From Candidatus Halobonum tyrrellensis G22 (GTDB taxonomy: Archaea > Halobacteriota > Halobacteria > Halobacteriales > Haloferacaceae), in NCBI RefSeq assembly GCF_000495475.1, contig NZ_ASGZ01000057.1, positions 17,230 to 81,229 on the forward strand: DNA of 64,000 nucleotides, written 5' to 3'. Numbering within the stretch: the stretch's first letter is position 1; each line of letters opens with the position of its first letter. A program made the translations under genes and the position numbers. Positions 18,097 through 26,610 of the stretch are shown here, piece by piece. The notes under the pieces were generated by a model, which worked only from the letters and a program-made list of their open reading frames with translations, did no database searches and was not told the origin of the DNA.

Positions 18097-18644
18097 GCGA
18101 GCGCGTCTATCCGGACGAGCCGACGGGTCGGTTCCCGGAGCCGCCGGTGCGGTTCGAGGACGCCGAGGGCCGCGATATCGAGGTGCGCGCGTACACCGGC
18201 GACGAGGCGGAGTTCGAGGCGCTCGTTGCGATGTACGAGGCGTTCGACCCGACGGACCGCGCGCAGGGTATCCCGCCGAACGGCGAGTCGGCGGTCCGGT
18301 CGTGGCTGGAGACGATCCTCGGCGGCGACTGCCGGAACGTCGTCGCGTGGGACGGCGACGACGCCGCGGGCCACGCCACGCTGGTCCGCGACGACGGCTC
18401 GTTCGAACTCGCGATCTTCGTGCTCCAGGCGTATCAGGGCGCCGGCATCGGCACCCGACTGATCGAGGCGCTGCTCGCACACGGCGCGGCCACGGGCGTC
18501 GAGAAGGTGTGGCTCACCGTCGAGCGGTGGAACCGGCCCGCGGTCGCGCTGTACAAGAACGTCGGCTTCGAGACCAGCGACGCCGAGTCGTTCGAGTTGG
18601 AGATGACGGCGCGTCTGGTCGACTCGGTCGAAGACGAGGAGTGA
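18093..18644 (+). CDS. GNAT-family N-acetyltransferase
   Basis: A 183-residue acetyl-CoA-dependent acyltransferase; the substrate cannot be read from sequence. The GNAT core spans residues about 30-170: motif A QAYQGAGIGTRLIEALLAHG near 110 (the Q/R-x-x-G-x-G/A loop) and motif B KVWLTVERWNRPAVALYKNVGFE near 140. The start ATG overlaps the stop of the Usp gene (ATGA). The 3' end abuts a degraded surface-protein gene on the other strand. GNAT fusion or pairing with Usp is common in archaea and suggests protein acetylation or stress response (inference). Confidence 0.9.
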   Translation: MSERVYPDEPTGRFPEPPVRFEDAEGRDIEVRAYTGDEAEFEALVAMYEAFDPTDRAQGIPPNGESAVRSWLETILGGDCRNVVAWDGDDAAGHATLVRDDGSFELAIFVLQAYQGAGIGTRLIEALLAHGAATGVEKVWLTVERWNRPAVALYKNVGFETSDAESFELEMTARLVDSVEDEE

Positions 18645-18687
18645 GTCCGCGAGGGGGTCGGTCCCCGAGTCCCCTCCTCGTCTCCCG

Positions 18688-18753
18688 GTCTCCTCGTCGC
18701 TCTCCGAGTCGTCCTTTCGTCTTCCCGTCTCCTCGTCGCTCTCCGAGTCGTCC
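18688..18753. repeat. 39-bp tandem duplication in the pseudogene tail
   Basis: A 27-base block at 18688-18714 recurs exactly at 18727-18753 (period 39). It encodes the repeated acidic DDSESDEETGRR tail of the pseudogene. It looks like slippage in a degenerating sequence. Confidence 0.75.
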
Positions 18754-18758
18754 GCGTC

Positions 18759-19130
18759 GTCGGGCAGGCTCACCGTGATGGTGTGCTCGCCGGGACCGTA
18801 CGTCTCGGTGGTGGCGTCGAGGAGAACCTGTTGGTCGACGGTGTCCATCGAGAACTCATCAGCAGGCATCGAGTAGGTCACCAGCGACAGCGTCACGCTC
18901 TCGCCGTCGGCGACGGTGAACGTCACGCTCGCGGTGCCGTCGTCGCGTTCGACGACGTGGCCGTACTCGACGGCCGACCGGATGGACTCGTTGGCCCACG
19001 CGGAGTCCTTCTCGCTGATGGCCTCGCCCGTCTCGCCGAACGCGAACCGCAGCAGGCGGTCCTCGTCGGCGTACAGCCCCTCCTCGCCGAGTTCGTCGAT
19101 GGGCTGACCCGCGACGAAGTCGACCTGGTA
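18759..19130 (-). other. Copy B of the recurrent secreted-protein C-terminal domain (in pseudogene)
   Basis: It begins YQVDFVAGQP and ends GPGEHTITVSLPD. All landmark motifs are kept (DRLLRFAFG, SAWAN, EYGHVV, FTVADG, DQQVLLDATTETYGPGEHT), but both cysteines of copies A and C are replaced (IRSAVE and ADGESV). Confidence 0.85.
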
Positions 19131-19700
19131 GTAGGTGTCGTTCGTCCCCGAGTCGTTGCCGCCGTCGCCGGGTTGTGCGGTGTCGTTACTCGGCTCCGCG
19201 AGCGGGAGGTAGTCCGTGTTGCTGTCGTTGATCCGGAGGGGCTCGTCGCAGAACCCGTCGCCGTCGGCGTCCGCACACGTCTGGCTGTAGCCCGTCCCCG
19301 CCTCGTTGACGTAGTAGTTGCCGCCGTGGCTGTCGCCGTCGACGATGTTCTCGCCGGACCGCGCGGAGACGTTCCACGTGTTGTTCCCCGAGACGGAGTC
19401 GCCGAGCGACTCGTTGGCGGGCACGGTGATCCGGTTGTCGTAGACGAGGTTCGACTCGCCAGCGATGCTCGTTCGCTCGGGGTAGAGTGAGTTGCCGCGG
19501 ATCGTGTTCTCGCTCGACTCCGCGTCGATGGAGACCCGAACGCCGGTGCTGTTCCGGATCGTGTTGTCGTCGCTCGACCGGAACCGAGTCACGAGACCGT
19601 TGAACCCCGAGTCGGCGAACGTCGCCCCCGTCGCGTTGGCGAGCACGACACCCCTGTACTCCGACTGGACGGAGACGGTGTCCAAACCGGTGGGTCGGTC

Positions 19701-20147
19701 TCACACCGAGAGGACGGGTTGGCTGGCGTACAGCAGGACGTACTCGGCGGCCTTCTCCAGCACCTCGGCGGGTCCGCCGCTCGTGGGCTCCCGCGGGACG
19801 ACGAGGAAGTCGGCCTCGACGGCGTCTGCGGTGTCGAGGATCACCGACCCGGGGTGGCGGGACTTCCGCTGGGTGGAGAAGCCGTACGCGATGGAGGTGA
19901 CCACCTCGACGCCCGCCGCCGCGCCGGTCTCGCGGACGGTGTCGGTGAACGACTCGGTGTCGTCGGCGACCTCACCCTCGTCGACCGCGTCGGTCTCGAT
20001 GGCGCGGACCACCTCCTCACCGAGCACGTACACCGCGTGCACCTCCGCGCCGTAGCGGTCGGCGATGGCGACCCCGTAGTCGACGGCGTCGAGCGACTCG
20101 TCGCTCCCGTCGACGGGGACCAGCACGCGTTCGACTTCGATGCTCAT
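19701..20147 (-). CDS. Universal stress protein family
   Basis: A 148-residue Usp-fold protein: MSIEVERVLVPVDGSDESLD is the first strand with the nucleotide-binding Asp. The C-terminal half (FLVVPREPTSGGPAEVLEKA) has lost the G-2x-G-9x-G-S/T ATP loop, so it probably belongs to the non-ATP-binding class. It is divergent from the Usp gene at 20.3 kb with a 150-base shared promoter region. The pseudogene fragment follows in the same frame immediately after its TGA, which suggests that a deletion joined the two. Confidence 0.88.
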   Translation of the reverse strand: MSIEVERVLVPVDGSDESLDAVDYGVAIADRYGAEVHAVYVLGEEVVRAIETDAVDEGEVADDTESFTDTVRETGAAAGVEVVTSIAYGFSTQRKSRHPGSVILDTADAVEADFLVVPREPTSGGPAEVLEKAAEYVLLYASQPVLSV

Positions 20148-20266
20148 GACCGCCACTGGGTCGGAGTGAGTGAAAGGTGTTCCCCTCGTCCCGGAGCCGA
20201 TCCGGGGGCGGCGGCCGCCCGAGTCGCTCACTCGGCCCGCGGCGACGCGGCCGAACGGACGGGGAG

Positions 20267-20274
20267 CTTTAAGC
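20267..20274 (+). promoter_or_regulatory. TATA box for the downstream usp gene
   Basis: ctttaagc is centred about 27 bases before the GTG start, predicting a leaderless transcript and supporting the GTG choice. Confidence 0.6.
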
Positions 20275-20297
20275 GTCGACCGCCGGAAGGGATCGGC

Positions 20298-20750
20298 GTG
20301 TTCGACACCATCGTCATCGCCACGGACGGGTCCGACAGCGTGGGGCGGGCGGTGGACGTGGCGCTCGATCTGGCGGAGAAGTTCGACGCCGCGGTCCACG
20401 CGCTGTACGTCGTCGACTCGGGCGAGGTGGACTCCTCGCCGGAGGCGGTCCGGACGGACATGCGCAACGCACTCCAGGAGCGCGGCGGGTCGGCGATCGT
20501 CGACGTACAGAAGCGCTCGGCGGGCGACGTGACCGCGGTCGTCCGCGAGGGTCGGCCGCCCAACGAGATCGGCGACTACGCCCGCGAGATCGACGCCGAC
20601 CTGGTCGCCACGGGCACCCGGGGGCGGCACGGCGAGAACCGCTTCCTGATCGGTAGCGTCGCCGAACGGGTCGTCCGGACCTGTCCGGTTCCGGTGCTCA
20701 CCGTCCGACAGTTGGAGGGGGACGGCGAGCCGACGACCCGCGGCGCCTGA
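20298..20750 (+). CDS. Universal stress protein UspA family, ATP-binding type
   Basis: A 150-residue protein started at GTG: (M)FDTIVIATDGSDSVGRAVD is the canonical Usp N terminus. TGTRGRHGENRFLIGSVAERV near residue 108 is a full G-2x-G-9x-G-S ATP-binding loop, followed by TCPVPVLTVR. ATP-binding Usp proteins act in stress tolerance; the client is unknown. It is divergent from the Usp gene at 19.7-20.1 kb. No ATG is available near this start, and the TATA box spacing supports the GTG. Confidence 0.92.
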   Translation: MFDTIVIATDGSDSVGRAVDVALDLAEKFDAAVHALYVVDSGEVDSSPEAVRTDMRNALQERGGSAIVDVQKRSAGDVTAVVREGRPPNEIGDYAREIDADLVATGTRGRHGENRFLIGSVAERVVRTCPVPVLTVRQLEGDGEPTTRGA

Positions 20751-20867
20751 GCGGGGTGGACCGCGGCCGGTCCGGGGTCGGCTCGGACGGAGCGCGGTCG
20801 GACCCTGGCGAGCGCCCGAGACGACCCACAACACCGGAGTTTTCACGCCCGGTCGCGTCCGACCGGT

Positions 20868-22172
20868 ATGGACGACGCACTCATCGACACGGACACCCTC
20901 TCGCTGGAGCGACGGTCGAAGCTCCCCGGGAAGGGATTCTTCTACCCCGACTCGCTCGACGAGGACCGCGCGGAGGAGCGCGCGAGGGAGGCGCTGTCGG
21001 GCGCGGAGGCGGTCGTCGTCACCGACTCCGACGCCGACGGACTGGGCTGTATCGCGCTGATCCGGGAGGCGTACGGCGCCGCGCTCGACCCCGACCCGTT
21101 CCTCGCCCGCCTCGAACGGACGGTGACGGACGCGGACGACGAGAGTGGCGACGGGGACGACCCGGTCGCCGCCGAGGCGAGCGGAGCCGTCGAAGCCGCC
21201 GAGGCGGACGGGGACGACGGGACGGACGAGGACCTGCCCGAGTCGTCGGTCGCGCTCCTCCCGTCGGGACCCCACTCGTTCGAGGAGGACCTCGGCTACG
21301 TCGCGGAGTATCTCGACCCCGGCACCGACGTGTTCGTCTGTGACATCTGCCCCGACGAGTTCGAGTACGTCGAGGCCGACCTGCGGACGGTCGTCGAGCG
21401 CGCGGGCGCGGTGCGGTGGTTCGACCACCACCAGTGGGACGACGACCTCGCGGCGGGGGTCGCGGGGCTGGATATCGACCTCGTGGTGGGCGAGAGCGAC
21501 GAGGAGTGTTCGACCGACGTGACGCTCCGGTCGCTCGACTACGAGTTCCCCGACCGGTTCCGCGAACTCGCCGCGGTCACCCGCGACCACGACCTCTGGC
21601 TCAACGAGGACGACCGGAGCGACGACCTCGCGGACTACGCCTACTGGACCGACGCCGAGGAGTACGCCGCCGTCGTCGGCGCGTACGGCGCGGACCTCCC
21701 GCCCGCGGCCGAGGCGTACGTCGCCGAGCGCCGCGTCGAGAAGGAGCGGCTGATCGCGAAGGCGGTCGAACGCGCCGAGAGCCACGAGGTGGGCGCGTGG
21801 ACGGTCGGCGTCACCTACGGTCGGTGTTCGCAGAACGAGGTGGCGGACGAACTCCGCGAGCGGGGAGCCGACGCCGCGGTGGTCGTGAAACCGTCGGGGA
21901 GCGCCTCGATCCGCGGGTCGGAGTCGTTCGAGCGGTGTCACGAGGTGGCGCGGCAGGTGGACGGCGGCGGCCACCCCAAAGCCTCGGGCTGTAAGCCCGA
22001 CGTGTACGACGACATGCTCGACTACGCCCGCCACTGGACCTCCGAGGGTCGCGCCACCAAGCGCGTCATCCTCGCGGCGTTCGAACGGGTCGCCGAACGG
22101 GCGGAGGCCGAAGCCGAAGCCGAGGCCGATGACGAGGCCGCCGCCGAGACTGCGGACGCCGGCGCGGAGTAA
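20868..22172 (+). CDS. DHH-family phosphoesterase (RecJ-like/DHHA1) protein
   Basis: A 434-residue metal-dependent phosphoesterase. Motif I is VVTDSDADGLGCI near residue 49, the DHH motif is VRWFDHHQWDD near 183, and the later RDHDLWLN (near 237) supplies another metal ligand. DHHA1 is at the C terminus with VDGGGHPKASG near 365. An acidic low-complexity insert (residues 88-125) and an acidic tail are haloarchaeal traits. Family members hydrolyse short RNA/DNA oligonucleotides, cyclic dinucleotides or act as RecJ-like exonucleases; which applies here is undetermined. Transcribed alone between two gaps of over 100 bases. Confidence 0.9.
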   Translation: MDDALIDTDTLSLERRSKLPGKGFFYPDSLDEDRAEERAREALSGAEAVVVTDSDADGLGCIALIREAYGAALDPDPFLARLERTVTDADDESGDGDDPVAAEASGAVEAAEADGDDGTDEDLPESSVALLPSGPHSFEEDLGYVAEYLDPGTDVFVCDICPDEFEYVEADLRTVVERAGAVRWFDHHQWDDDLAAGVAGLDIDLVVGESDEECSTDVTLRSLDYEFPDRFRELAAVTRDHDLWLNEDDRSDDLADYAYWTDAEEYAAVVGAYGADLPPAAEAYVAERRVEKERLIAKAVERAESHEVGAWTVGVTYGRCSQNEVADELRERGADAAVVVKPSGSASIRGSESFERCHEVARQVDGGGHPKASGCKPDVYDDMLDYARHWTSEGRATKRVILAAFERVAERAEAEAEAEADDEAAAETADAGAE

Positions 22173-22318
22173 CCCCGCCGAACGGGACCGACTCGAAACG
22201 ATCCCGCCGGACGGGACCGACTCGACTGACCCGGTGTCGGTTCCGCGGCCCGCAGAGCTATCCGGCTCACGCCCGTACCCGTATTCGTTATGTCGACCCG
22301 ACGAGAGGTGAGCGACGC

Positions 22319-23323
22319 ATGAGGGCAGTGGAAGTACCGGAGAAGGGCGGCGACTTCGAACACGTCGAACGCGACGTGCCCGACCCGGAGGCGGGGGAGG
22401 TTCGCGTCGAGGTGGAGGCGTGCGGGATCTGTCACAGCGACGTGTTCGTCAAGGAGACGGGCTACCCCGGCATCGACTACCCCCGGATCCCCGGCCACGA
22501 GATCGCGGGCCGTATCGACGCGGTCGGCGACGACGTCGACCAGTGGGCCGAGGGCGACCGGGTGGGCGTCGGCTGGCACGGCGGCCACTGTTTCACCTGC
22601 GAGGCGTGCCGCCGCGGCGACTTCCAGCAGTGCGAGAACGCCGAGATCACCGGGATCACGTTCGACGGCGGCTACGCCGAGTACACCACCGCGCCCGCGG
22701 AGGCGGTCGCGGCGATCCCCGACGAGTTGGACGCCGTCGACGCCGCGCCGCTGCTGTGTGCGGGGATCACGACGTTCAACGCGCTCCGGAACACCGACGC
22801 GGATCCGGGCGACCTCGTCGCGGTGCTCGGGGTGGGCGGACTCGGCCACCTCGGCGTCCAGTACGCACACGCCGCCGGCTTCGAGACGGTCGCGCTGTCT
22901 CACTCGGCCGACAAGGAGGAACTGGCGACGGACCTCGGCGCGGACCACTTCGTCGACACCGCCGAGACGGACCCCGCGGAGGCGCTCGAAGAACTCGGCG
23001 GCGCGAGCGTCGTGCTCGCCACCGCGCCGGTCGCGGACGCCATCGAGGCGACGGTCGGCGGTCTCGGCACCGACGGCGAGGTGGTCATCGTGGGCGTCCC
23101 CGGCGACCCCGTCGAGGCCGACGTCCAGCAGTTGATCGGGGCTCGCCGGTCGGTCTCCGGGTGGGCGTCCGGCGACGCACGCGACTCCCAGGACACGCTG
23201 GAGTTCAGCGCGCTCCGCGAGATCACCCCCGAGGTCGAGACGTTCCCCCTCTCGGAGGTCGAGGAGGCGTACGACCGGATGGTCGACAACGAGGCGCGGT
23301 TCCGGGTCGTCCTCGAACCCTGA
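22319..23323 (+). CDS. Zinc-dependent alcohol dehydrogenase (MDR superfamily)
   Basis: A 334-residue medium-chain dehydrogenase/reductase. Catalytic zinc ligands are in CGICHSDVF (Cys near residue 37) and GHEIAGRI (His near 59). The structural zinc loop HCFTCEACRRGDFQQC near 89-104 has four cysteines. The Rossmann motif VLGVGGLGHLG near 164 suits NAD(P). The substrate is likely a primary alcohol or aldehyde, but the sequence does not fix it. ATG start. It is the first gene on its strand after an empty 146-base stretch. Confidence 0.92.
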   Translation: MRAVEVPEKGGDFEHVERDVPDPEAGEVRVEVEACGICHSDVFVKETGYPGIDYPRIPGHEIAGRIDAVGDDVDQWAEGDRVGVGWHGGHCFTCEACRRGDFQQCENAEITGITFDGGYAEYTTAPAEAVAAIPDELDAVDAAPLLCAGITTFNALRNTDADPGDLVAVLGVGGLGHLGVQYAHAAGFETVALSHSADKEELATDLGADHFVDTAETDPAEALEELGGASVVLATAPVADAIEATVGGLGTDGEVVIVGVPGDPVEADVQQLIGARRSVSGWASGDARDSQDTLEFSALREITPEVETFPLSEVEEAYDRMVDNEARFRVVLEP

Positions 23324-23428
23324 GTTCGGGGTCGGCGCGGACCCGACGACCGACGGTCGCCGGCGCCCGGTCGACCGGTCGACCGACGACGGCGCGACGT
23401 TTTGTCCGACCGGCGCCGACTCCCGGTC

Positions 23429-23596
23429 GTGCTCGTCCCGAACTTCTTCGTCTGTGAGGCGTGCGGAACCGTCCACGCCGCCCCGGAGCGGCCGCCCGCC
23501 TGCGGCGACTGCGGCGCCGACGCCCTCCGGCCCCTCTCGCGCGGGTCGGACGCCGACGCGGGCGCGTACTTCTCGGCGTCGCTCCGGGAGTCGTAG
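23429..23596 (+). CDS. Small rubredoxin-like zinc-ribbon protein
   Basis: About 55 residues from a GTG start (LVPNFFVCEACGTVHAAP). Two CxxC pairs, CEAC and CGDC, are 17 residues apart and form a zinc ribbon or rubredoxin-like knuckle. It resembles the small rubrerythrin-like haloarchaeal family (DUF7130-type). A TTG nine codons upstream is a less likely start. Function unknown; metal binding is inferred from the four cysteines. Confidence 0.7.
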   Translation: MLVPNFFVCEACGTVHAAPERPPACGDCGADALRPLSRGSDADAGAYFSASLRES

Positions 23597-23645
23597 TCGG
23601 CGGGTCACACCGACGCCCGGACCCGCGCTCGGCGACCGGCGCGGG

Positions 23646-24062
23646 TCACGCCGCGACGCGGGACCGACCGCCTGCGACTCGGCGGAGGACCCGGCCGGCC
23701 TGTATCGCGAGCATCGCCCCCGCGGTTCCGAGGAGGACACTGTTGAGCACGCCGAGCGGGACCCCCAGCCGCCGGACCACCGCTCAGGCGACGACGGGGA
23801 GGGCGAGGACGCCGACCAGCGGGGTTCGCTCGGGCAGGGTCGTCCGCCCGCCCCACGCGTCGAGTCGGCGGCCGGTCGAGGTGGCGACCAGTCCGGCCGC
23901 GACGCCGCTGACGGCGACGCCGGCGCCGACCGCCGGCCACGAGACGGACAGCCCGTTGGCGGCGTCGAGAACCGGGACGAGGGAGACGAGCGCCGTCACC
24001 GCGAGGTCGCGGAGGAGCCGTCGGGTACTCGCCTCGAACACGGCGGCGTTCCACCTGACCAT
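23646..24062 (-). pseudogene. Small membrane-protein gene interrupted by one in-frame TGA
   Basis: ATG at the right end opens 92 codons (MVRWNAAVFEASTRRLLRDL) with three hydrophobic segments, ending LALPVVA before a TGA at 23784-23786. The same frame then continues for another 45 codons (AVVRRLGVPLGVLNSVLLGT) with a further membrane segment and a basic end before a second TGA. The hydrophobic pattern runs smoothly across the stop, so one original gene of about 138 codons broken by a nonsense change is the simplest reading. Alternatives are a genuine 92-residue protein, or a second product from the GTG just after the TGA. Not recognised. Confidence 0.5.
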
Positions 24063-24150
24063 CGGCCGATTTCGTCGGCGGAGTTACATAAACGTCGGGT
24101 CGGCCGCGACGGCCGGGGGATTTGAGGGGCTCCGCGCCCTCGTCCGTCCG

Positions 24151-25521
24151 ATGAGTATCCCAGTCGACACGGAGTTCGACCGGTCGCGCGTCGCGTGGTG
24201 GCTGGTCGTCGCCCTGCTCGCGGCCGTCGTGGCGTACGTGCTCTACGCGTTCGTCGGCGTGTTCCTCCTCGGTCTGTTCGTCTACTACGCGACCAGGCCC
24301 ATCTACCGTCAGATCGCCCGTCGGTCGAGTTCCCCCACCCTCACGGCGGCCGGGGCGCTCGTCGCCATCGCGCTCCCGATACTGCTGTTGATGGGGTACA
24401 CGGTGCTGGTGGGCGTCGACCAGTTACAGGGGCTGCTCGCCGACAGCCCCGCGTACGTCGAGTTCCTCCAGCCGTACCTCGGGGAGACGGTGATCACCAG
24501 CGACCTCGGGTCGCTCGTCTCGTCGCTGCCGAGCCAGCTATCCGAGGTGTCGGCGGGGTCGGTGAGTTCGGTGGTGGGCGCCGCCGCGAGCTACGTCAGC
24601 GCGCTCGCGGCGGGGCTCATCTACCTGTTCGTCGTGCTCGCGCTCGCGTTCTTCCTGCTGCGCGACGACCAGCGGGCGGCGGCGTGGTTCCGCTCGCTCG
24701 TCGGCCGCGACTCGACCGCCCACGCGTACGCGACCGCGGTCGACCGCGACCTCCAGACGCTGTACTTCGGCAACATCCTCACCGCGTTCGCCATCGCCAT
24801 CGTCGCCGCCATCACCTACAACGCGGTCGACCTGGTCGCGCCGGCGAGCATCGCGTTCCCCGCGGCGACGCTTCTGGGTCTGCTGACGGGCGTCGGCAGC
24901 CTCATCCCGGTCGTCGGGATCAAGGTCGTCTACGTCCCCATCGGGCTGTACCTCGGGGTGCAGGCGGCGCTGGACGACCCGGCGCTGCTGTGGTTCCCGG
25001 TGCTGTTTCTCGTCGTCGCGTTCGTCGTCGTCGACACCGTACCCGAACTCGTCTTGCGGCCGTACATCTCGGGCCGTGGTCTCCACGTCGGGATGGTGAT
25101 GTTCGCGTACATCCTCGGCCCGGTCCTCTTCGGGTGGTACGGGCTGTTCCTCGCGCCGCTGCTGCTGGTCTTGGTGGTGCAGGCGGCCCGCCTCGTCCTG
25201 CCGGACCTCGTCCGCGGCGGGGAGGTGTCGCCCGCGACGCGCGACACTGCGGGGCTCCCGTCCGACGAGACGCCGGGCGCGCCGCCCGCCGCCGACGACG
25301 GCGCGCCGGAGGTGGGTGAGAACCCGGCGGCGTCCGACGCGGCGGACTCCGTGGACTCGTCGGACTCGGCGACCCCGGCAGACTCGTCGGACCCGGTCGA
25401 CTCGCCCCGGGAGGGATCGACCGGCGACGCCGCCGGTAGCCGGGGCGACGACCGGACGGACCCGGTCGACGGCGGGACCGACGCGGACCGCTCGGACGAC
25501 GAGCGCCGCGGGAGGGAGTAG
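24151..25521 (+). CDS. AI-2E family (PerM-type) transporter
   Basis: A 456-residue membrane protein. Residues 15-360 hold about eight hydrophobic segments in the PerM/AI-2 exporter pattern: two or three near the N terminus, a soluble central part (residues 90-150) and a C-terminal helical bundle with LLTGVGSLIPVVG and VVVDTVPELVLRPYISGRGLHVG, the family's signature loop. The last 90 residues are acidic low complexity. Family members include an AI-2 exporter and sodium/proton antiporters in other organisms; the cargo here is unknown. The ATG before SIPVDTEFDR is chosen. The long open frame upstream is shadow. Confidence 0.9.
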   Translation: MSIPVDTEFDRSRVAWWLVVALLAAVVAYVLYAFVGVFLLGLFVYYATRPIYRQIARRSSSPTLTAAGALVAIALPILLLMGYTVLVGVDQLQGLLADSPAYVEFLQPYLGETVITSDLGSLVSSLPSQLSEVSAGSVSSVVGAAASYVSALAAGLIYLFVVLALAFFLLRDDQRAAAWFRSLVGRDSTAHAYATAVDRDLQTLYFGNILTAFAIAIVAAITYNAVDLVAPASIAFPAATLLGLLTGVGSLIPVVGIKVVYVPIGLYLGVQAALDDPALLWFPVLFLVVAFVVVDTVPELVLRPYISGRGLHVGMVMFAYILGPVLFGWYGLFLAPLLLVLVVQAARLVLPDLVRGGEVSPATRDTAGLPSDETPGAPPAADDGAPEVGENPAASDAADSVDSSDSATPADSSDPVDSPREGSTGDAAGSRGDDRTDPVDGGTDADRSDDERRGRE

Positions 25522-25588
25522 CCGCGCCGACCGGACGAGTTGACGGCGCGGACGGAACGGGTTCGGACGGCCGGCTCTCCGCCGGTCG

Positions 25589-26065
25589 TTACGCCGCGTC
25601 GCCGGCGGTATCGCCCCGCTCGCGCGTCCCCATCAGCCACTTGTGCGAGTAGTCGGTGCCGCACGAACAGTGGGCGTACGCGTGCATCACGTCGCCCTCC
25701 TCGTAGAGGCCGCCGACCTCCTCGTTCCGTGCCTCTCCGAACGCGAACAGGAACTCCACGTCGTGGTCCGCCTCGGGGTCCTCGACCGCGTTGGGGCACT
25801 CCCCGCCCCCGAGGTCGGGGTGGATCACGCCCTCCTCGTCCATCGCCTCCCGCGCGAACGCCATCGGGTCCATCCCGGTGCCGGAGGCGAACGCCTGCCG
25901 GCCGTCGTCGCCGGGGACGACGAGGACGACGCCGTTGTCGACGCTCTCGCCCATGTTGGCTATCTTCCCCTGCGCGTCGAGGAAGTCGTGGGTGAGGAAG
26001 ATGGCCACGTCGTCGAGTCGCTCGCCGGCGAGGAACTCGTCGAGTTTGCTCTCGCTGTCGCTCAT
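25589..26065 (-). CDS. DUF5807-type haloarchaeal conserved protein
   Basis: A 158-residue soluble acidic protein beginning MSDSESKLDEFLAGERLDDV. It has a mixed alpha/beta centre (NGVVLVVPGDDGRQAF) and a late AYAHCSCGTDYSHKWL segment with two cysteines and two histidines that could bind a metal. I associate it with a haloarchaeal family of unknown function. It is the last of four genes on this strand running from 28.0 kb; the 74-base gap to the preceding gene allows cotranscription. Confidence 0.7.
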   Translation of the reverse strand: MSDSESKLDEFLAGERLDDVAIFLTHDFLDAQGKIANMGESVDNGVVLVVPGDDGRQAFASGTGMDPMAFAREAMDEEGVIHPDLGGGECPNAVEDPEADHDVEFLFAFGEARNEEVGGLYEEGDVMHAYAHCSCGTDYSHKWLMGTRERGDTAGDAA

Positions 26066-26139
26066 ACCGCGGATGGTGCGTCGAGCCCTAAAAGGACTGC
26101 TCGTCGGACCGCCGGTGACGCCCGCGTCACCGCGCGTCG

Positions 26140-26580
26140 CTACCCCGAGTCGTCGTACAGCGAGTCGGCGATGTCCTGGAGGCTACTGTTCGGCCGCTTC
26201 GACACCTCGTACACCGTCCGCTCGCCCGGGACGCGCAGGCCGTAGAGGTGGCCCGGGTCGACCGCGTCGAGGTCGACGGCGTCGTCGGGTTCCCTGTCGT
26301 GCTCGCGGCACCACTCGACGAGGCGGTTCTCCCCCTCTCCGGTGTTCTCGCGCACGAGCCGGCGGTTGTCGTACGCCCCGCGAACCAGCAGACCGGAGGC
26401 GTCGCCGGCCACGCGGGCGTGATAGCGCGTCCCGTCGAGCACCAGGCGTATCTCGTCGCCCGCCTCCACCCCGAGACCGTCGGGGAGGCGGAGACACGGG
26501 AGGCGGGTGCCGCCCGAGCGGGCGAGCCGTGCGCGGTGGGTGGTGACGCCGTCGGCGTCGCTGGCGATCCTGTCTGGCAC
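26140..26580 (-). CDS. Haloarchaeal conserved protein, DUF7112-type
   Basis: A 146-residue soluble protein. The first 75 residues (THRARLARSGGTRLPCLRLPDGLGV onward) look like a small beta barrel, and the remainder is mostly helical, ending in the conserved-looking KRPNSSLQDIADSLYDDSG. No catalytic motif is visible. It sits 30 bases downstream of the ribosomal protein S6e gene on the same strand, so it is probably cotranscribed with it; a translation-related or RNA-binding role is a guess. ATG start. Confidence 0.7.
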   Translation of the reverse strand: MPDRIASDADGVTTHRARLARSGGTRLPCLRLPDGLGVEAGDEIRLVLDGTRYHARVAGDASGLLVRGAYDNRRLVRENTGEGENRLVEWCREHDREPDDAVDLDAVDPGHLYGLRVPGERTVYEVSKRPNSSLQDIADSLYDDSG

Positions 26581-26610
26581 GGGTAGTGGTAGGAGGGCGG
26601 CGAGGAAAGT

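Larger units (their letters stand above)
18645..19685 (-). pseudogene. Truncated surface-protein gene: beta-helix remnant plus the shared C-terminal domain
   Basis: The frame opens directly after the TGA of the Usp gene and has no ATG or signal peptide at its head, only a TTG. It starts in mid-domain with Asn-rich NosD/PbH1-like repeats (DDNTIRNSTG, SENTIRGNSL, NLVYDNRITV). A stretch follows that mirrors the intact paralogue at 43.9-46.6 kb (ENIVDGDSHGGNYY, QTCADADGDGFCDEP), then the 124-residue domain (18759-19130). The CARDB-like repeats of the paralogue are missing. The tail holds a duplicated SESDEETGRR stretch and reaches the acetyltransferase without a stop. Both ends are thus lost. An expressed fragment is not excluded but is unlikely. 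Confidence 0.75.

Noticed and set aside
16824..19685. Single 953-codon frame joining the surface-protein remnant to the DUF5806-type protein
   Set aside because: The middle part is antisense of the Usp and GNAT genes and has no protein character. Treated as a pseudogene plus a separate downstream gene.
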